Origin: Spirochaetaceae bacterium
GTDB lineage: Bacteria; Spirochaetota; Spirochaetia; Treponematales; Breznakiellaceae
Assembly (NCBI GenBank): GCA_031283025.1
Contig: JAITCP010000084.1
Location: 1-21,462 of the forward strand
Direction of reading: 5' to 3'
DNA length: 21,462 bases
This document shows, one piece after another, positions 14,478-21,462 of the stretch. The notes beneath the pieces were generated by a model, which made no database searches, was not told where the DNA came from, and was given only the letters and a program-made list of their open reading frames with translations. The position numbers and the translations under genes were made by a program. Within the stretch, counting starts at the first letter, position 1. Each line of letters begins with the position of its first letter.

Positions 14478-15863
14478 TTAATCTTCCTTAAAAGCCCGTG
14501 TACGCAGCAGGTTCCACGCGGAAACAGACGCTATTATAACAAAGATAAAAATGCTCAGCGCAGAAGCGTAGTTATACATCCGCTGATCCAGGGTAAGCTT
14601 GAAAATCCACGAAATTAAAATATCGGTAGAACCGGCCATTTGGAAATTCGGGTTAGCCGGGCCGCCCCCTGTTAAAAAGTAGATCATGTTAAAGTTGTTG
14701 AAGTTGAACGTAAGGCTCATCAATAATTGGGGAGCGGTTGACGCAAAAATAAAAGGCAGGGTAATCGAGCGGAACTGCTGGAGCGTGTTCGCCCCGTCTA
14801 TCTGCGCGGCCTCGTATTGCTCCTGGGGAATTGTCGTCATAACACCGGAGATCAGGGCCATGTAGTAGGGAAAGCCAAGCCAGACATTTACCAGAATAAG
14901 GCAAAGCCTGGCCCAGGACGTATTCGACAAAAAGGGAATTGCCGTTTTTATAATTCCTGCGGCCAGCAGCATCTGGTTGATCACCCCTTCCTGATTAAGC
15001 ATGGTCTTGAAGATCAGCATGGAAACCAGGCCAGGCACGGCCCAGGGGAGGATGAAAAGCGCCCGCCAGAAAGAGCGAAATTTGACCGCCTTTGAACGCA
15101 GGATGAGCGCCTGAAAAAGGCCGAATGCGTAAGCGGTAAAGGTGGCAAGGAATGCCCAGACAACTGTCCAAAGGAATATTTTTACAAAGGTGCTGCCCCA
15201 AATTTTTATGCCGAGTATTCTGCCAAAGGTCTCAAAACCGGCCCACTGAACCAGCTTGCGGGGCGGGATAAAGTTCGCGTTAAAGTTGGTAAAAGCGACC
15301 AGTATCGAAAAGATAATCGGAACCAGCGAGATAAAAAGCACCAGAAGCATACCGGGAGTGATCATGATGTACTCAAAAGAATTTTTCCACAGATCGCGGA
15401 AATATTGCACGCTGGAAATTTGCGCGCCTTCTTCAATTTTTTTGCGGGTTTTATACGCATCGCGTATGTTCCACACCCAGACAGCTCCAAAAAGCAAAAG
15501 CGCAATAACTGCAATGATTCCGCCAAGCATGAGCATGATCGAATGATCGTACACAGCCGCCGCGTGAACCCTTGGAATCGTTCCCAGAGTGAACAGTCCC
15601 CAAATATTCTTGCTGAAAAAGCCGTAATTGTGTATGTCGCGTAACTGTTCCGGTATGAACGAAAGGAAAAGCCCCCAGTCAAGCCGCCCGGCTGACTGTG
15701 CAGTAAGCCTTGCCGCGTTACGCCAAACGGCGCAGGTCAATAACTCTATGCTGATTAACGCTACCTGCAAAAGAAAAAATATCAGGCCCTTGAGCTTTTG
15801 TTTGTTGACAAACTGCCCCGAACCCCAGACAATGGCGGAATAAACCGCAGTTAAATATTTCAT
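14478..15863 (-). CDS. malF: Maltodextrin ABC transporter permease MalF
   Basis: This encodes 461 residues from ATG 15863, chosen because AAAGGGGG lies just upstream; a GTG at 15884 would overlap malE and has no site. It has about eight membrane segments, including the extra N-terminal ones of MalF proteins, and the EAA loop YEAAQIDGANTLQQFRSITLP (about 350-370) with its conserved Gly. The large loop after the second segment is much shorter than in E. coli MalF. The malE stop lies 13 nt upstream, so it is the same transcript. No malK follows. Confidence 0.92.
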   Translation of the reverse strand: MKYLTAVYSAIVWGSGQFVNKQKLKGLIFFLLQVALISIELLTCAVWRNAARLTAQSAGRLDWGLFLSFIPEQLRDIHNYGFFSKNIWGLFTLGTIPRVHAAAVYDHSIMLMLGGIIAVIALLLFGAVWVWNIRDAYKTRKKIEEGAQISSVQYFRDLWKNSFEYIMITPGMLLVLFISLVPIIFSILVAFTNFNANFIPPRKLVQWAGFETFGRILGIKIWGSTFVKIFLWTVVWAFLATFTAYAFGLFQALILRSKAVKFRSFWRALFILPWAVPGLVSMLIFKTMLNQEGVINQMLLAAGIIKTAIPFLSNTSWARLCLILVNVWLGFPYYMALISGVMTTIPQEQYEAAQIDGANTLQQFRSITLPFIFASTAPQLLMSLTFNFNNFNMIYFLTGGGPANPNFQMAGSTDILISWIFKLTLDQRMYNYASALSIFIFVIIASVSAWNLLRTRAFKED

Positions 15864-15876
15864 ATTACCCCCTTTA

Positions 15877-17184
15877 TCAATCACTCCAGAACCGTGACTT
15901 GCCGGCCATCATCAGCGAGGTGTCGTAGGTATCCATCGCTTTTTTCTGCGCTTCTTCCGCAGAAAGCTGGCCGTCCCATGTAAAGGTGAACAGGGCTTTC
16001 TGCGCGTCCCACATCTGGTTCACTTCCGGTATTACCGGCATGGGGTCGGCGTAGGGAGCTTGTTCCATAATGCCCTTAAGCAGCACATCGTCACGCAGCC
16101 CCTCAATCCCGCTGATGTCATTGTATGCGGCAAGCTTGCCCGTCTGTTGAAATTGAATGGTCTCACCTTCAATGCTTGCCAGAAAATCAACAAAGGCGCG
16201 GGCTGCGCGGGGATTTTTTGTATAGCTGGAAACCGCCGCAACAATATTCCCGCTGAAGCAGCGAGGCTGGGTTCCCTTAATTGTGGGAAGTTTCGTTATG
16301 CCAAAGTTTATCTGGTTTTTAAGAGCGTCCCCGATGGCCCAGGGGCCGGTGATCGTGAAGGGCACTTCGCCGCGCTGGAAAGCCGCTACCGTGGAATCCC
16401 AGGTGGCGTCGGAGGTGTTCACATTGTAGTACTTGCGAAGGCTGGTATGGAATTCCACGCCTTGCCTGGCTCCGGGGCTGTCAAAGCCCGGTAATTTGAA
16501 ATCGTCCATGTTCGGGCCAAAAAGCTGCATCCCAAAAGCGGTAAGAAAAAAGTAATTATGGTAGGAATCGTCAACCTGCCAGCGGAGCGCGTATTTATTG
16601 ACAGACGGATCGTTCCATTTTTCGGCAAAGGCGATCAATTCCTCAAAGCTCTGCGGAACAGGCGTGTCTCCCAAAAGGTCCTTATTGTAGAAAAACGCAA
16701 TATTTTCCGTGGAAATGGGAACAGCGTAGAGTTCGCCCCCGGAAGTGCAGGTCTTTATCGCCGCTTCCAACAGCATCTCTGAATATTTCTTCTGCATATC
16801 AGAAGGGAAAGGGAGGCAGATGTCGTCAATGATTGCGTTGCCGATGTGATCGTGGGGCATAAGGAAAACGTCGGGCCCAATCCCCGCGGGGCCGTCCAGC
16901 GAGACTTTGCCCCGGCTGTCAACATTGCCCACATTTTCAAATTTTACGGTTACTTCTGGATACCGCCTGTTGAAACCGGCTATTACCGCTTTTGCCCAGT
17001 CCTCATTGTCCAGCCAGACCAAAAGCGGCCCCGAAACCCGGTTTTCTACATTCCTTTCCGCCGTAATTTCTGCACCGGCCTTGCGGTAAGCTCCGCCTAT
17101 AACAAGAGCCGATATTCCGGCAATGACCAGAAAGAGCAGCGCCAGAGCCCCAAGCCCGGCGGCTGCTACATCAATCTTTTTCAT
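15877..17184 (-). CDS. malE: Maltodextrin-binding protein MalE
   Basis: This encodes 435 residues, extracellular/periplasmic solute-binding protein family 1. Residues 7-31 form a long hydrophobic segment (AAAGLGALALLFLVIAGISA) with no lipobox Cys, so the protein is either cleaved by signal peptidase I or stays as a membrane-anchored binding protein. Typical features are LLVWLDNEDWAKAVIAGFNRR (about 54-74), GPDVFLMPHDHIGN, YAVPISTENIAFFYNKDLL, VPFTITGPWAIGDALK, and FTWDGQLSAEEAQKKA near the end. A strong AGGAGGG lies 4 nt before ATG 17184. It is preceded by a possible promoter and a long hairpin, which may let it be expressed more highly than its neighbours. Confidence 0.92.
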   Translation of the reverse strand: MKKIDVAAAGLGALALLFLVIAGISALVIGGAYRKAGAEITAERNVENRVSGPLLVWLDNEDWAKAVIAGFNRRYPEVTVKFENVGNVDSRGKVSLDGPAGIGPDVFLMPHDHIGNAIIDDICLPFPSDMQKKYSEMLLEAAIKTCTSGGELYAVPISTENIAFFYNKDLLGDTPVPQSFEELIAFAEKWNDPSVNKYALRWQVDDSYHNYFFLTAFGMQLFGPNMDDFKLPGFDSPGARQGVEFHTSLRKYYNVNTSDATWDSTVAAFQRGEVPFTITGPWAIGDALKNQINFGITKLPTIKGTQPRCFSGNIVAAVSSYTKNPRAARAFVDFLASIEGETIQFQQTGKLAAYNDISGIEGLRDDVLLKGIMEQAPYADPMPVIPEVNQMWDAQKALFTFTWDGQLSAEEAQKKAMDTYDTSLMMAGKSRFWSD

Positions 17185-17260
17185 GCATCCCTCCTGTTAA
17201 TAAAACCTTTGCTTAAGGTGTACATTTCTGCTAATGCTATGAAAAGCCTCTTACATAGTA

Positions 17261-17289
17261 ATTATATTTCAGAATGAAGAATAAGTATA
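17261..17289 (-). promoter_or_regulatory. Possible malE promoter
   Basis: A perfect TATAAT (17266-17261, minus strand) is 17 nt from TATACT (17289-17284), a poor -35 (three of six). This suggests an activator-dependent promoter about 70 nt upstream of the malE start. No operator-like palindrome of LacI type was found beside it. Confidence 0.4.
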
Positions 17290-17330
17290 TAAGGAACCTC
17301 TGAAAACTGAAGTTTTTAGAGGTTCCTTAT
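17289..17330. repeat. 19-bp-stem hairpin, repeat copy B
   Basis: The arms 17289-17307 and 17312-17330 pair along all 19 positions (one G-T wobble on the plus strand, an A-C mismatch on the minus strand) around TGAA. The inner part GGAACCTCT.AAAAC is the hairpin of the 72-bp repeat without its core. It lies between the outer-membrane gene and malE and lacks a T-run downstream. It may stabilise or separate the two parts of the mRNA, much as REP elements do between malE and malF in E. coli. Confidence 0.85.
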
Positions 17331-17362
17331 AGGAAATCATAGGCTTTATCCTGTCCTTCGTC

Positions 17363-18637
17363 CTAAAAAGACCAGCGGCAATCGATATACATGGTATTCT
17401 GCACATGGTCACGGGAAAAATCACCATTATATCCCATGAGGAATGTCGCCCCGCTAAAGGAATAGACAATGGCGGGCTTTACGGACAACTGCCACTGGGA
17501 GTAATAGTCAAAGGCCCAGGGATAGGGCGCCGCCTGTCCGGCTTGGAGGATCTGGCTGCCCGCAACGGGAGAAACATTAAGCGCCAGATAATAACTGTTC
17601 AAATAAAAGGCGTAATTTACAGCCAGCTCAAACTTAAGATTGTCTATGACCGTATAGCTGACATAGGGTCCGATCTCAAGTTTTCCCCATGCAACAGAAG
17701 CAGTGTTGTTTTCATTGTCCCCCTGGTTCATTGTGTATTTTGCTTTTAGTTCGACATAAAGCGGATCTGTTACCGGATAAGCGGCTTTAAGCGCAAGCGC
17801 CGTTTTTATCGGGGAAATTTTATATGCTTTGGTACCGGTGGACATAATGTCATCTTCACCCAGGTTGGTTACCATGCCGTCAAATACCAGTGCCCCTTTT
17901 CCCCCAAAAATATTATCAACGCCGATACCAAAACCGATGTTGCCGCTCTGGGCTATTGGTTCCGCTTCCGGATCGCGGTGCAGGCCGCCGTCGTAGTTTG
18001 CCTTACTGTCATCGTAAATGGGGTTATTGTCAAAAACGACCGAGACCCAAAAGTTATCGTACCTGTAACTTGCGCCGAACATGATCGTAGACAAATATGT
18101 TACCGGCTTGATGCCCTGCGCGTTCGAGCCGTTATCGGGATCGGGAAAATTAATGCCGATGCTAAAACCCACCGGGTCTACCCAGAACAGCCTAAGGCCC
18201 GTGTAGCCCAGCCAGTCCGCGTTAAGCCAGCCGCCTGAGCTGATGGGCGTACCGCCGCCCTGTCCGCCGATAAACCTGAGCCGGTTATCAAGAAAATTAG
18301 CCCACAAAAAATGATCCCCCAGATGAACAGCGTCATCGTATTCTTTCAGGTTTCCGTGGGACCATAAACTCAAATTCAAGCCCCAATTCTCCGAGTCGTA
18401 GCCGAAATTTAACCAGCCTTCTCCCTTGTAGGCTTCATTATCCTGGGAAGCGAAATACAGCGTCATGGGGTATTTGTCACCGTGGGCCAGGCCTCCCAGT
18501 TTGCCCGTATAATCGGAATTTTTTACCAGTATTCCCGATTTTACGCCGCCGCCAATGCTTAAGCCCTCTCCCAAATCAATTGCCATTGCCGGCATGGCAA
18601 TAAGCGCCGCAATAATGCCAACCAATACCTTTTTCAT
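17363..18637 (-). CDS. Outer-membrane beta-barrel protein, putative maltodextrin porin
   Basis: This encodes 424 residues from ATG 18637, chosen for AAGGAG 6 nt upstream; a GTG six codons earlier lacks a site. The signal peptide MKKVLVGIIAALIAMPAMA is followed by IDLGEG. The rest alternates in amphipathic strands rich in Tyr, Trp, Gly and Asn (YRYDNFWVSVVFDN, YVELKAKYTMNQ, LKFELAVNYAFYLNSYY) and ends in a strand with C-terminal Phe (TMYIDCRWSF), the signal recognised by BamA. About 16-18 strands are plausible. It is not clearly LamB; sugar specificity is inferred only from the maltodextrin genes after it. Its ribosome-binding site overlaps the stop of the propeller lipoprotein gene, so the two are made together. 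Confidence 0.82.
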   Translation of the reverse strand: MKKVLVGIIAALIAMPAMAIDLGEGLSIGGGVKSGILVKNSDYTGKLGGLAHGDKYPMTLYFASQDNEAYKGEGWLNFGYDSENWGLNLSLWSHGNLKEYDDAVHLGDHFLWANFLDNRLRFIGGQGGGTPISSGGWLNADWLGYTGLRLFWVDPVGFSIGINFPDPDNGSNAQGIKPVTYLSTIMFGASYRYDNFWVSVVFDNNPIYDDSKANYDGGLHRDPEAEPIAQSGNIGFGIGVDNIFGGKGALVFDGMVTNLGEDDIMSTGTKAYKISPIKTALALKAAYPVTDPLYVELKAKYTMNQGDNENNTASVAWGKLEIGPYVSYTVIDNLKFELAVNYAFYLNSYYLALNVSPVAGSQILQAGQAAPYPWAFDYYSQWQLSVKPAIVYSFSGATFLMGYNGDFSRDHVQNTMYIDCRWSF

Positions 18638-18647
18638 AACCTGCTCC

Positions 18648-21314
18648 TTACTCACCGTATGTTAACTTGCTCGTGTCACCTGAATATGCGTAGCCGCCGG
18701 CAATAAATTTATTGCCGCCCCAGAAAATGCGGGATATTTGCTCCCTGTCGCCAAACTGGTTCTGATCCGGGCCGCTGCCAGACGGGATCGGCATCCAGTT
18801 TACGCCGTCGGACGATTCCGACATTTTGCCGTTATCCCCGGCGGCGATAAATCTGCTGTCCGCTCCTGTTTTTCCGTTATGCGCAACTGAAAGTATGTGG
18901 ATGTCTGAAAATTTGCTGTCTACGCCCTGCCAATTATCGCCGCCATTAACGCTGCCGACGGCAGGCGCAATTTGGCCCGTCGAAACAATTTTCATGTTGC
19001 CGCCGTTTCCCGCGGCGATAAATTTACCGTCCCCAAAACAGACGGTGTTGATCGGCACCAAATTACCAAGCAGGATGTTCGCCGCCCATTCCCACGTTAA
19101 GCCGTTATCTTCCGAATACGCTACTTTCCCGTTTCCGCCGGCAGCGGCAAATATTCCGTTTCCGTAAGCAATACTCAGGACGTTTTCGTAATAGGCCGGA
19201 TTATCCAAATAATTAAAACTGCCTATCTGTACCGCTGTCCAGCTTGACCCATCATCTGAATATGCCGTCCTTCCCCATTGTCCGGCGGCGATGAAGTAGC
19301 TGCTTGCTCCGGTTAGACCGTTATGCGCGATAGAATATATCTGCGGGTTAATGTCCTTTTCATCAGTGGAAAGTTTAAGTATTCTACCTGTATCCGGTGT
19401 AAGCACCCAACTAGCGCCGTCTGTTGAGACAGCCGCTGTACCCCATCCGGCATAGTTTTCGCCGCCGTTTACCCAATAACCGACGGCAACAAATTTACCG
19501 TTACCGTATACGATGTCCTTGAAAAAGACATAATCGTCCGTGTTTGCCCATTTATCTTTTTCCGCGCCTTCAATTTCAGTCCAGCTTTTGCCGTCGGTAG
19601 ACGTGGCTATTTTACCCGCGCCCACAGCAACATACTTATTGCTCCCGTTATACGCAATTGCGCTGATATTGGAAGTACCAAAAGGATTTGAATTCGCCGC
19701 CGACCAGGTAAAACTCTTTTCGGCAATGACCTGTATTGACTCTGGCTGCATGGCAAAAGCCCCGGCCTTCACATTGATTTGCTGTCCGGTTCCGTTTGAC
19801 GCCGGCGGATTATTCAGTTTTATAACTACCCTTGTGTCGCCGTGCTCGGCAATTGTACCATTAATAACGCCGGGACTAATGCCGGCCGTACCGCCAACCA
19901 CGGTAAAATGACTGATGGCTGCGGATTGGGAGAATTTTCCCCCGGTCAGGCTGATAATAAGCCGGTTATCGCCGATCTTGGAATTGAAAGAAGACGAATC
20001 CTTATCGGTAGGGGCTTTTATCACCTGCGGCGGCTGGTAGCTGTAAACAATGCGGCAGCCGGTACTTGGAGGATAGGGATGGCCGGCTGCTGTGAATTTT
20101 CCGCCGCCGTAACCAACGGCTTTAACCTGCCAGTCGGAGTCAAACAAATTATTTACCGATGTCCATGTCTCACCGTCAGGGGAGCTTGCCGTTTTACCGT
20201 CATGCCCCGCCGCTATAAATTTCCCGCTCCCAAAGGACACGCTTTGTATGCCGCTGGAACCAAAGGCGCTGCCGCTGACAGGATACCATGTGCTGCCGTC
20301 CGTTGAACGGGCTATCCTGCCGCTGTCCCCAACGGCGACAAAATAACCATTACCCCATGCAAGGCCATGAATATGCTGCCCGCCAAAACCTGAGTCCGCA
20401 TAAGTCCAGTTTACGGCATCGTTTGACCATGAAAGCTGGCCGTCTTTTCCAGCGGCCACATACACATTTCTACCGCCGGGATTTCCCCAAGCCAAAGTAA
20501 AAATACCTTTATCGCCAAAGCGCGAATCCTGTACTCCGTTCCAATTTCCGCCATCCTGCATATAGACGATATTTCCGTAATCGCCGCCCGCGACAAAACG
20601 GCCCCCGCCGTATGTTACGCAGAGGAGGGAATTGCCGCCGACGATACTCTCCGTCCAGCCGCTCCAGTTCAATCCGTTGTCTGAAGATGCCATTCTCCCC
20701 TCATAGCCCACGGCGATAAATTTGCCATCCCCCCAAGCTATACCCCGGATCGTATTGATGAATTTACTCTGTATGGTTCCGTATCCTGGCCGTATCGCGG
20801 TCCAGAACTGGCCGTCATCCGAATATGCCATTTTACCTTCGTCGGCAACGGCGACAAATCTTCCGCTTCCGTAGGCGATGTTCCATATTAATGATCCGCC
20901 GAACGCTCCCTCCGTGTTCGAAGCGGAGGCCCATACGCCTCCCTTCACCGCCTGTACCGTTACTCTGGAAGCGGCGTCTTTAAGCGCGGCGCTCTTAACA
21001 GTCAGCCGGTAATCACCGCCGGCAAGCAGCGCTTCAGACGAATCGAAACTAAAAATAACACGGTTCTCGCTGTCCCGCAGCGGCATATTCAGGGCTACAG
21101 AATCGTTCCCCTTGCGCAGCTCAAACTGATCGGCGAAAAGCCTTTCCTGAAAAGTTCCCCCGTTGATTGTAACAATCAGCATATCACTGCCGGCAGCGGA
21201 AAAAAGACCGGAAACCACATCCCCGGCTGGCGGAGGAATGTAATCAAGGATGGGTTCGTCATAATTTGCCTGAAGACAGGATAGAAAAATTGCGGCGGCA
21301 AAAATTGCCGGCAT
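18648..21314 (-). CDS. Double beta-propeller lipoprotein with Ig-like domains
   Basis: This encodes 888 residues from ATG 21314. The frame is open to 21443 but that extension only translates the upstream repeat, so the internal ATG is preferred; its site (AAGAAA) is weak and the n-region lacks Lys/Arg unless LRK upstream is included. The lipobox IFLSC (C13) predicts a lipoprotein. Domains: Ig-like (about 43-123), seven propeller blades (128-427), a second Ig-like (about 445-532), seven more blades (about 548-888). Each blade reads I..IAYG.GKFVAVG..GK.AYS.DG..W, an Asp-box/BNR-like unit. The two Ig-like domains resemble each other (LIVTINGGTF; LIISLTGGKF). The architecture suggests surface ligand or glycan binding. 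It heads the maltodextrin gene run; no catalytic residues are recognised. Confidence 0.8.
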   Translation of the reverse strand: MPAIFAAAIFLSCLQANYDEPILDYIPPPAGDVVSGLFSAAGSDMLIVTINGGTFQERLFADQFELRKGNDSVALNMPLRDSENRVIFSFDSSEALLAGGDYRLTVKSAALKDAASRVTVQAVKGGVWASASNTEGAFGGSLIWNIAYGSGRFVAVADEGKMAYSDDGQFWTAIRPGYGTIQSKFINTIRGIAWGDGKFIAVGYEGRMASSDNGLNWSGWTESIVGGNSLLCVTYGGGRFVAGGDYGNIVYMQDGGNWNGVQDSRFGDKGIFTLAWGNPGGRNVYVAAGKDGQLSWSNDAVNWTYADSGFGGQHIHGLAWGNGYFVAVGDSGRIARSTDGSTWYPVSGSAFGSSGIQSVSFGSGKFIAAGHDGKTASSPDGETWTSVNNLFDSDWQVKAVGYGGGKFTAAGHPYPPSTGCRIVYSYQPPQVIKAPTDKDSSSFNSKIGDNRLIISLTGGKFSQSAAISHFTVVGGTAGISPGVINGTIAEHGDTRVVIKLNNPPASNGTGQQINVKAGAFAMQPESIQVIAEKSFTWSAANSNPFGTSNISAIAYNGSNKYVAVGAGKIATSTDGKSWTEIEGAEKDKWANTDDYVFFKDIVYGNGKFVAVGYWVNGGENYAGWGTAAVSTDGASWVLTPDTGRILKLSTDEKDINPQIYSIAHNGLTGASSYFIAAGQWGRTAYSDDGSSWTAVQIGSFNYLDNPAYYENVLSIAYGNGIFAAAGGNGKVAYSEDNGLTWEWAANILLGNLVPINTVCFGDGKFIAAGNGGNMKIVSTGQIAPAVGSVNGGDNWQGVDSKFSDIHILSVAHNGKTGADSRFIAAGDNGKMSESSDGVNWMPIPSGSGPDQNQFGDREQISRIFWGGNKFIAGGYAYSGDTSKLTYGE

Positions 21315-21343
21315 TTTTCTTAAAATGAGTGATAATGAATGAA

Positions 21344-21415
21344 GGGAATCTCTAAAAACTTCAGTTTTTAGAGATTTACCGCTGAAAAACGCACGTTTCG
21401 CAGCCCAAAGGGCAA
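21344..21415 (+). repeat. 72-bp dispersed repeat, copy C
   Basis: This aligns without gaps to the reverse complement of 8276-8347 (64 of 72 identical). It starts with a perfect 14-bp hairpin (21347-21360 with 21363-21376, 2-nt loop) and ends GCCCAAAGGGCAA. It lies in the leader of the propeller lipoprotein gene. Confidence 0.85.
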
Positions 21416-21426
21416 GAAACTGCAAA

Positions 21427-21461
21427 GGAACCTCTAAAAACAACCGGTTTTTAGAGGTTCC
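21427..21461. repeat. Perfect 15-bp hairpin, repeat copy D
   Basis: GGAACCTCTAAAAAC (21427-21441) and its exact reverse complement (21447-21461) flank a 5-nt loop. It is the hairpin part of the 72-bp repeat, 11 bp beyond copy C, so the core of copy C is bracketed by two hairpins. It may continue past the window edge. Confidence 0.85.
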
Positions 21462-21462
21462 C

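Noticed and set aside
14478..15884. GTG 15884 as malF start
   Set aside because: It overlaps malE and has no ribosome-binding site, whereas ATG 15863 has AAAGGGGG in the right place.
17363..18655. GTG 18655 as start of the outer-membrane protein
   Set aside because: It would put MSKEQV before the signal peptide; ATG 18637 has AAGGAG at proper spacing.
8276..21415. Inverted repeats as ends of a composite transposon
   Set aside because: No transposase, recombinase or target-site duplication was found; kept only as a bracketed-locus observation.

Overview
The window reads as a chromosomal segment from a spirochaete, most likely Treponema (termite-gut or related lineage). I base this on the gene families and style: TPR-CHAT, ankyrin and pentapeptide proteins, lipoproteins with relaxed lipoboxes, an outer-membrane protein beside a maltodextrin ABC transporter, and antitoxin sequences typical of Treponema. 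No rRNA or tRNA gene is visible, so the genus is an inference. Nearly all genes lie on the minus strand; the one clear exception is the gene at 3325-4098.

Left part (1-5.4 kb), accessory in character. A secreted TPR-CHAT protein runs off the left edge. It is followed by an intergenic region with a short hairpin and an 85-bp attC-like folded site, then a frameshifted solitary Phd/YefM antitoxin whose promoter and palindromic operator are intact. Next come a 198-aa protein of unknown function (possibly a degenerate 2H-phosphoesterase fold), a divergent 257-aa protein resembling a nucleotidyltransferase, an MBL-fold hydrolase lacking one metal-ligand Asp, and a pentapeptide-repeat protein coupled to it.

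Middle (5.45-8.24 kb): a 927-residue lipoprotein made almost wholly of about 26 ankyrin repeats, upstream of the pentapeptide and MBL genes in the same direction.

Right part (8.4-21.3 kb): an alpha-glucan/maltodextrin locus. In transcription order it holds a lipoprotein with two seven-bladed beta-propellers, an outer-membrane beta-barrel, MalE, MalF, MalG, a small membrane protein, a cytoplasmic GH13 alpha-glucosidase, an inserted hicBA toxin-antitoxin pair, and a lipoprotein type I pullulanase with a CBM41-like front end. The likely workflow is that pullulanase debranches glucans at the cell surface or in the periplasm, the barrel admits oligosaccharides, MalEFG imports them and the GH13 enzyme cleaves them. 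No MalK ATPase is present, so one encoded elsewhere must energise the transporter. The propeller lipoprotein, whose stop overlaps the ribosome-binding site of the barrel gene, is the best candidate for an undescribed surface partner in glycan capture.

A 72-bp dispersed repeat occurs in inverted orientation on both sides of this 13-kb locus (8276-8347 and 21344-21415, 64/72 identical). The related hairpin alone recurs at 17289-17330 (before malE) and 21427-21461.
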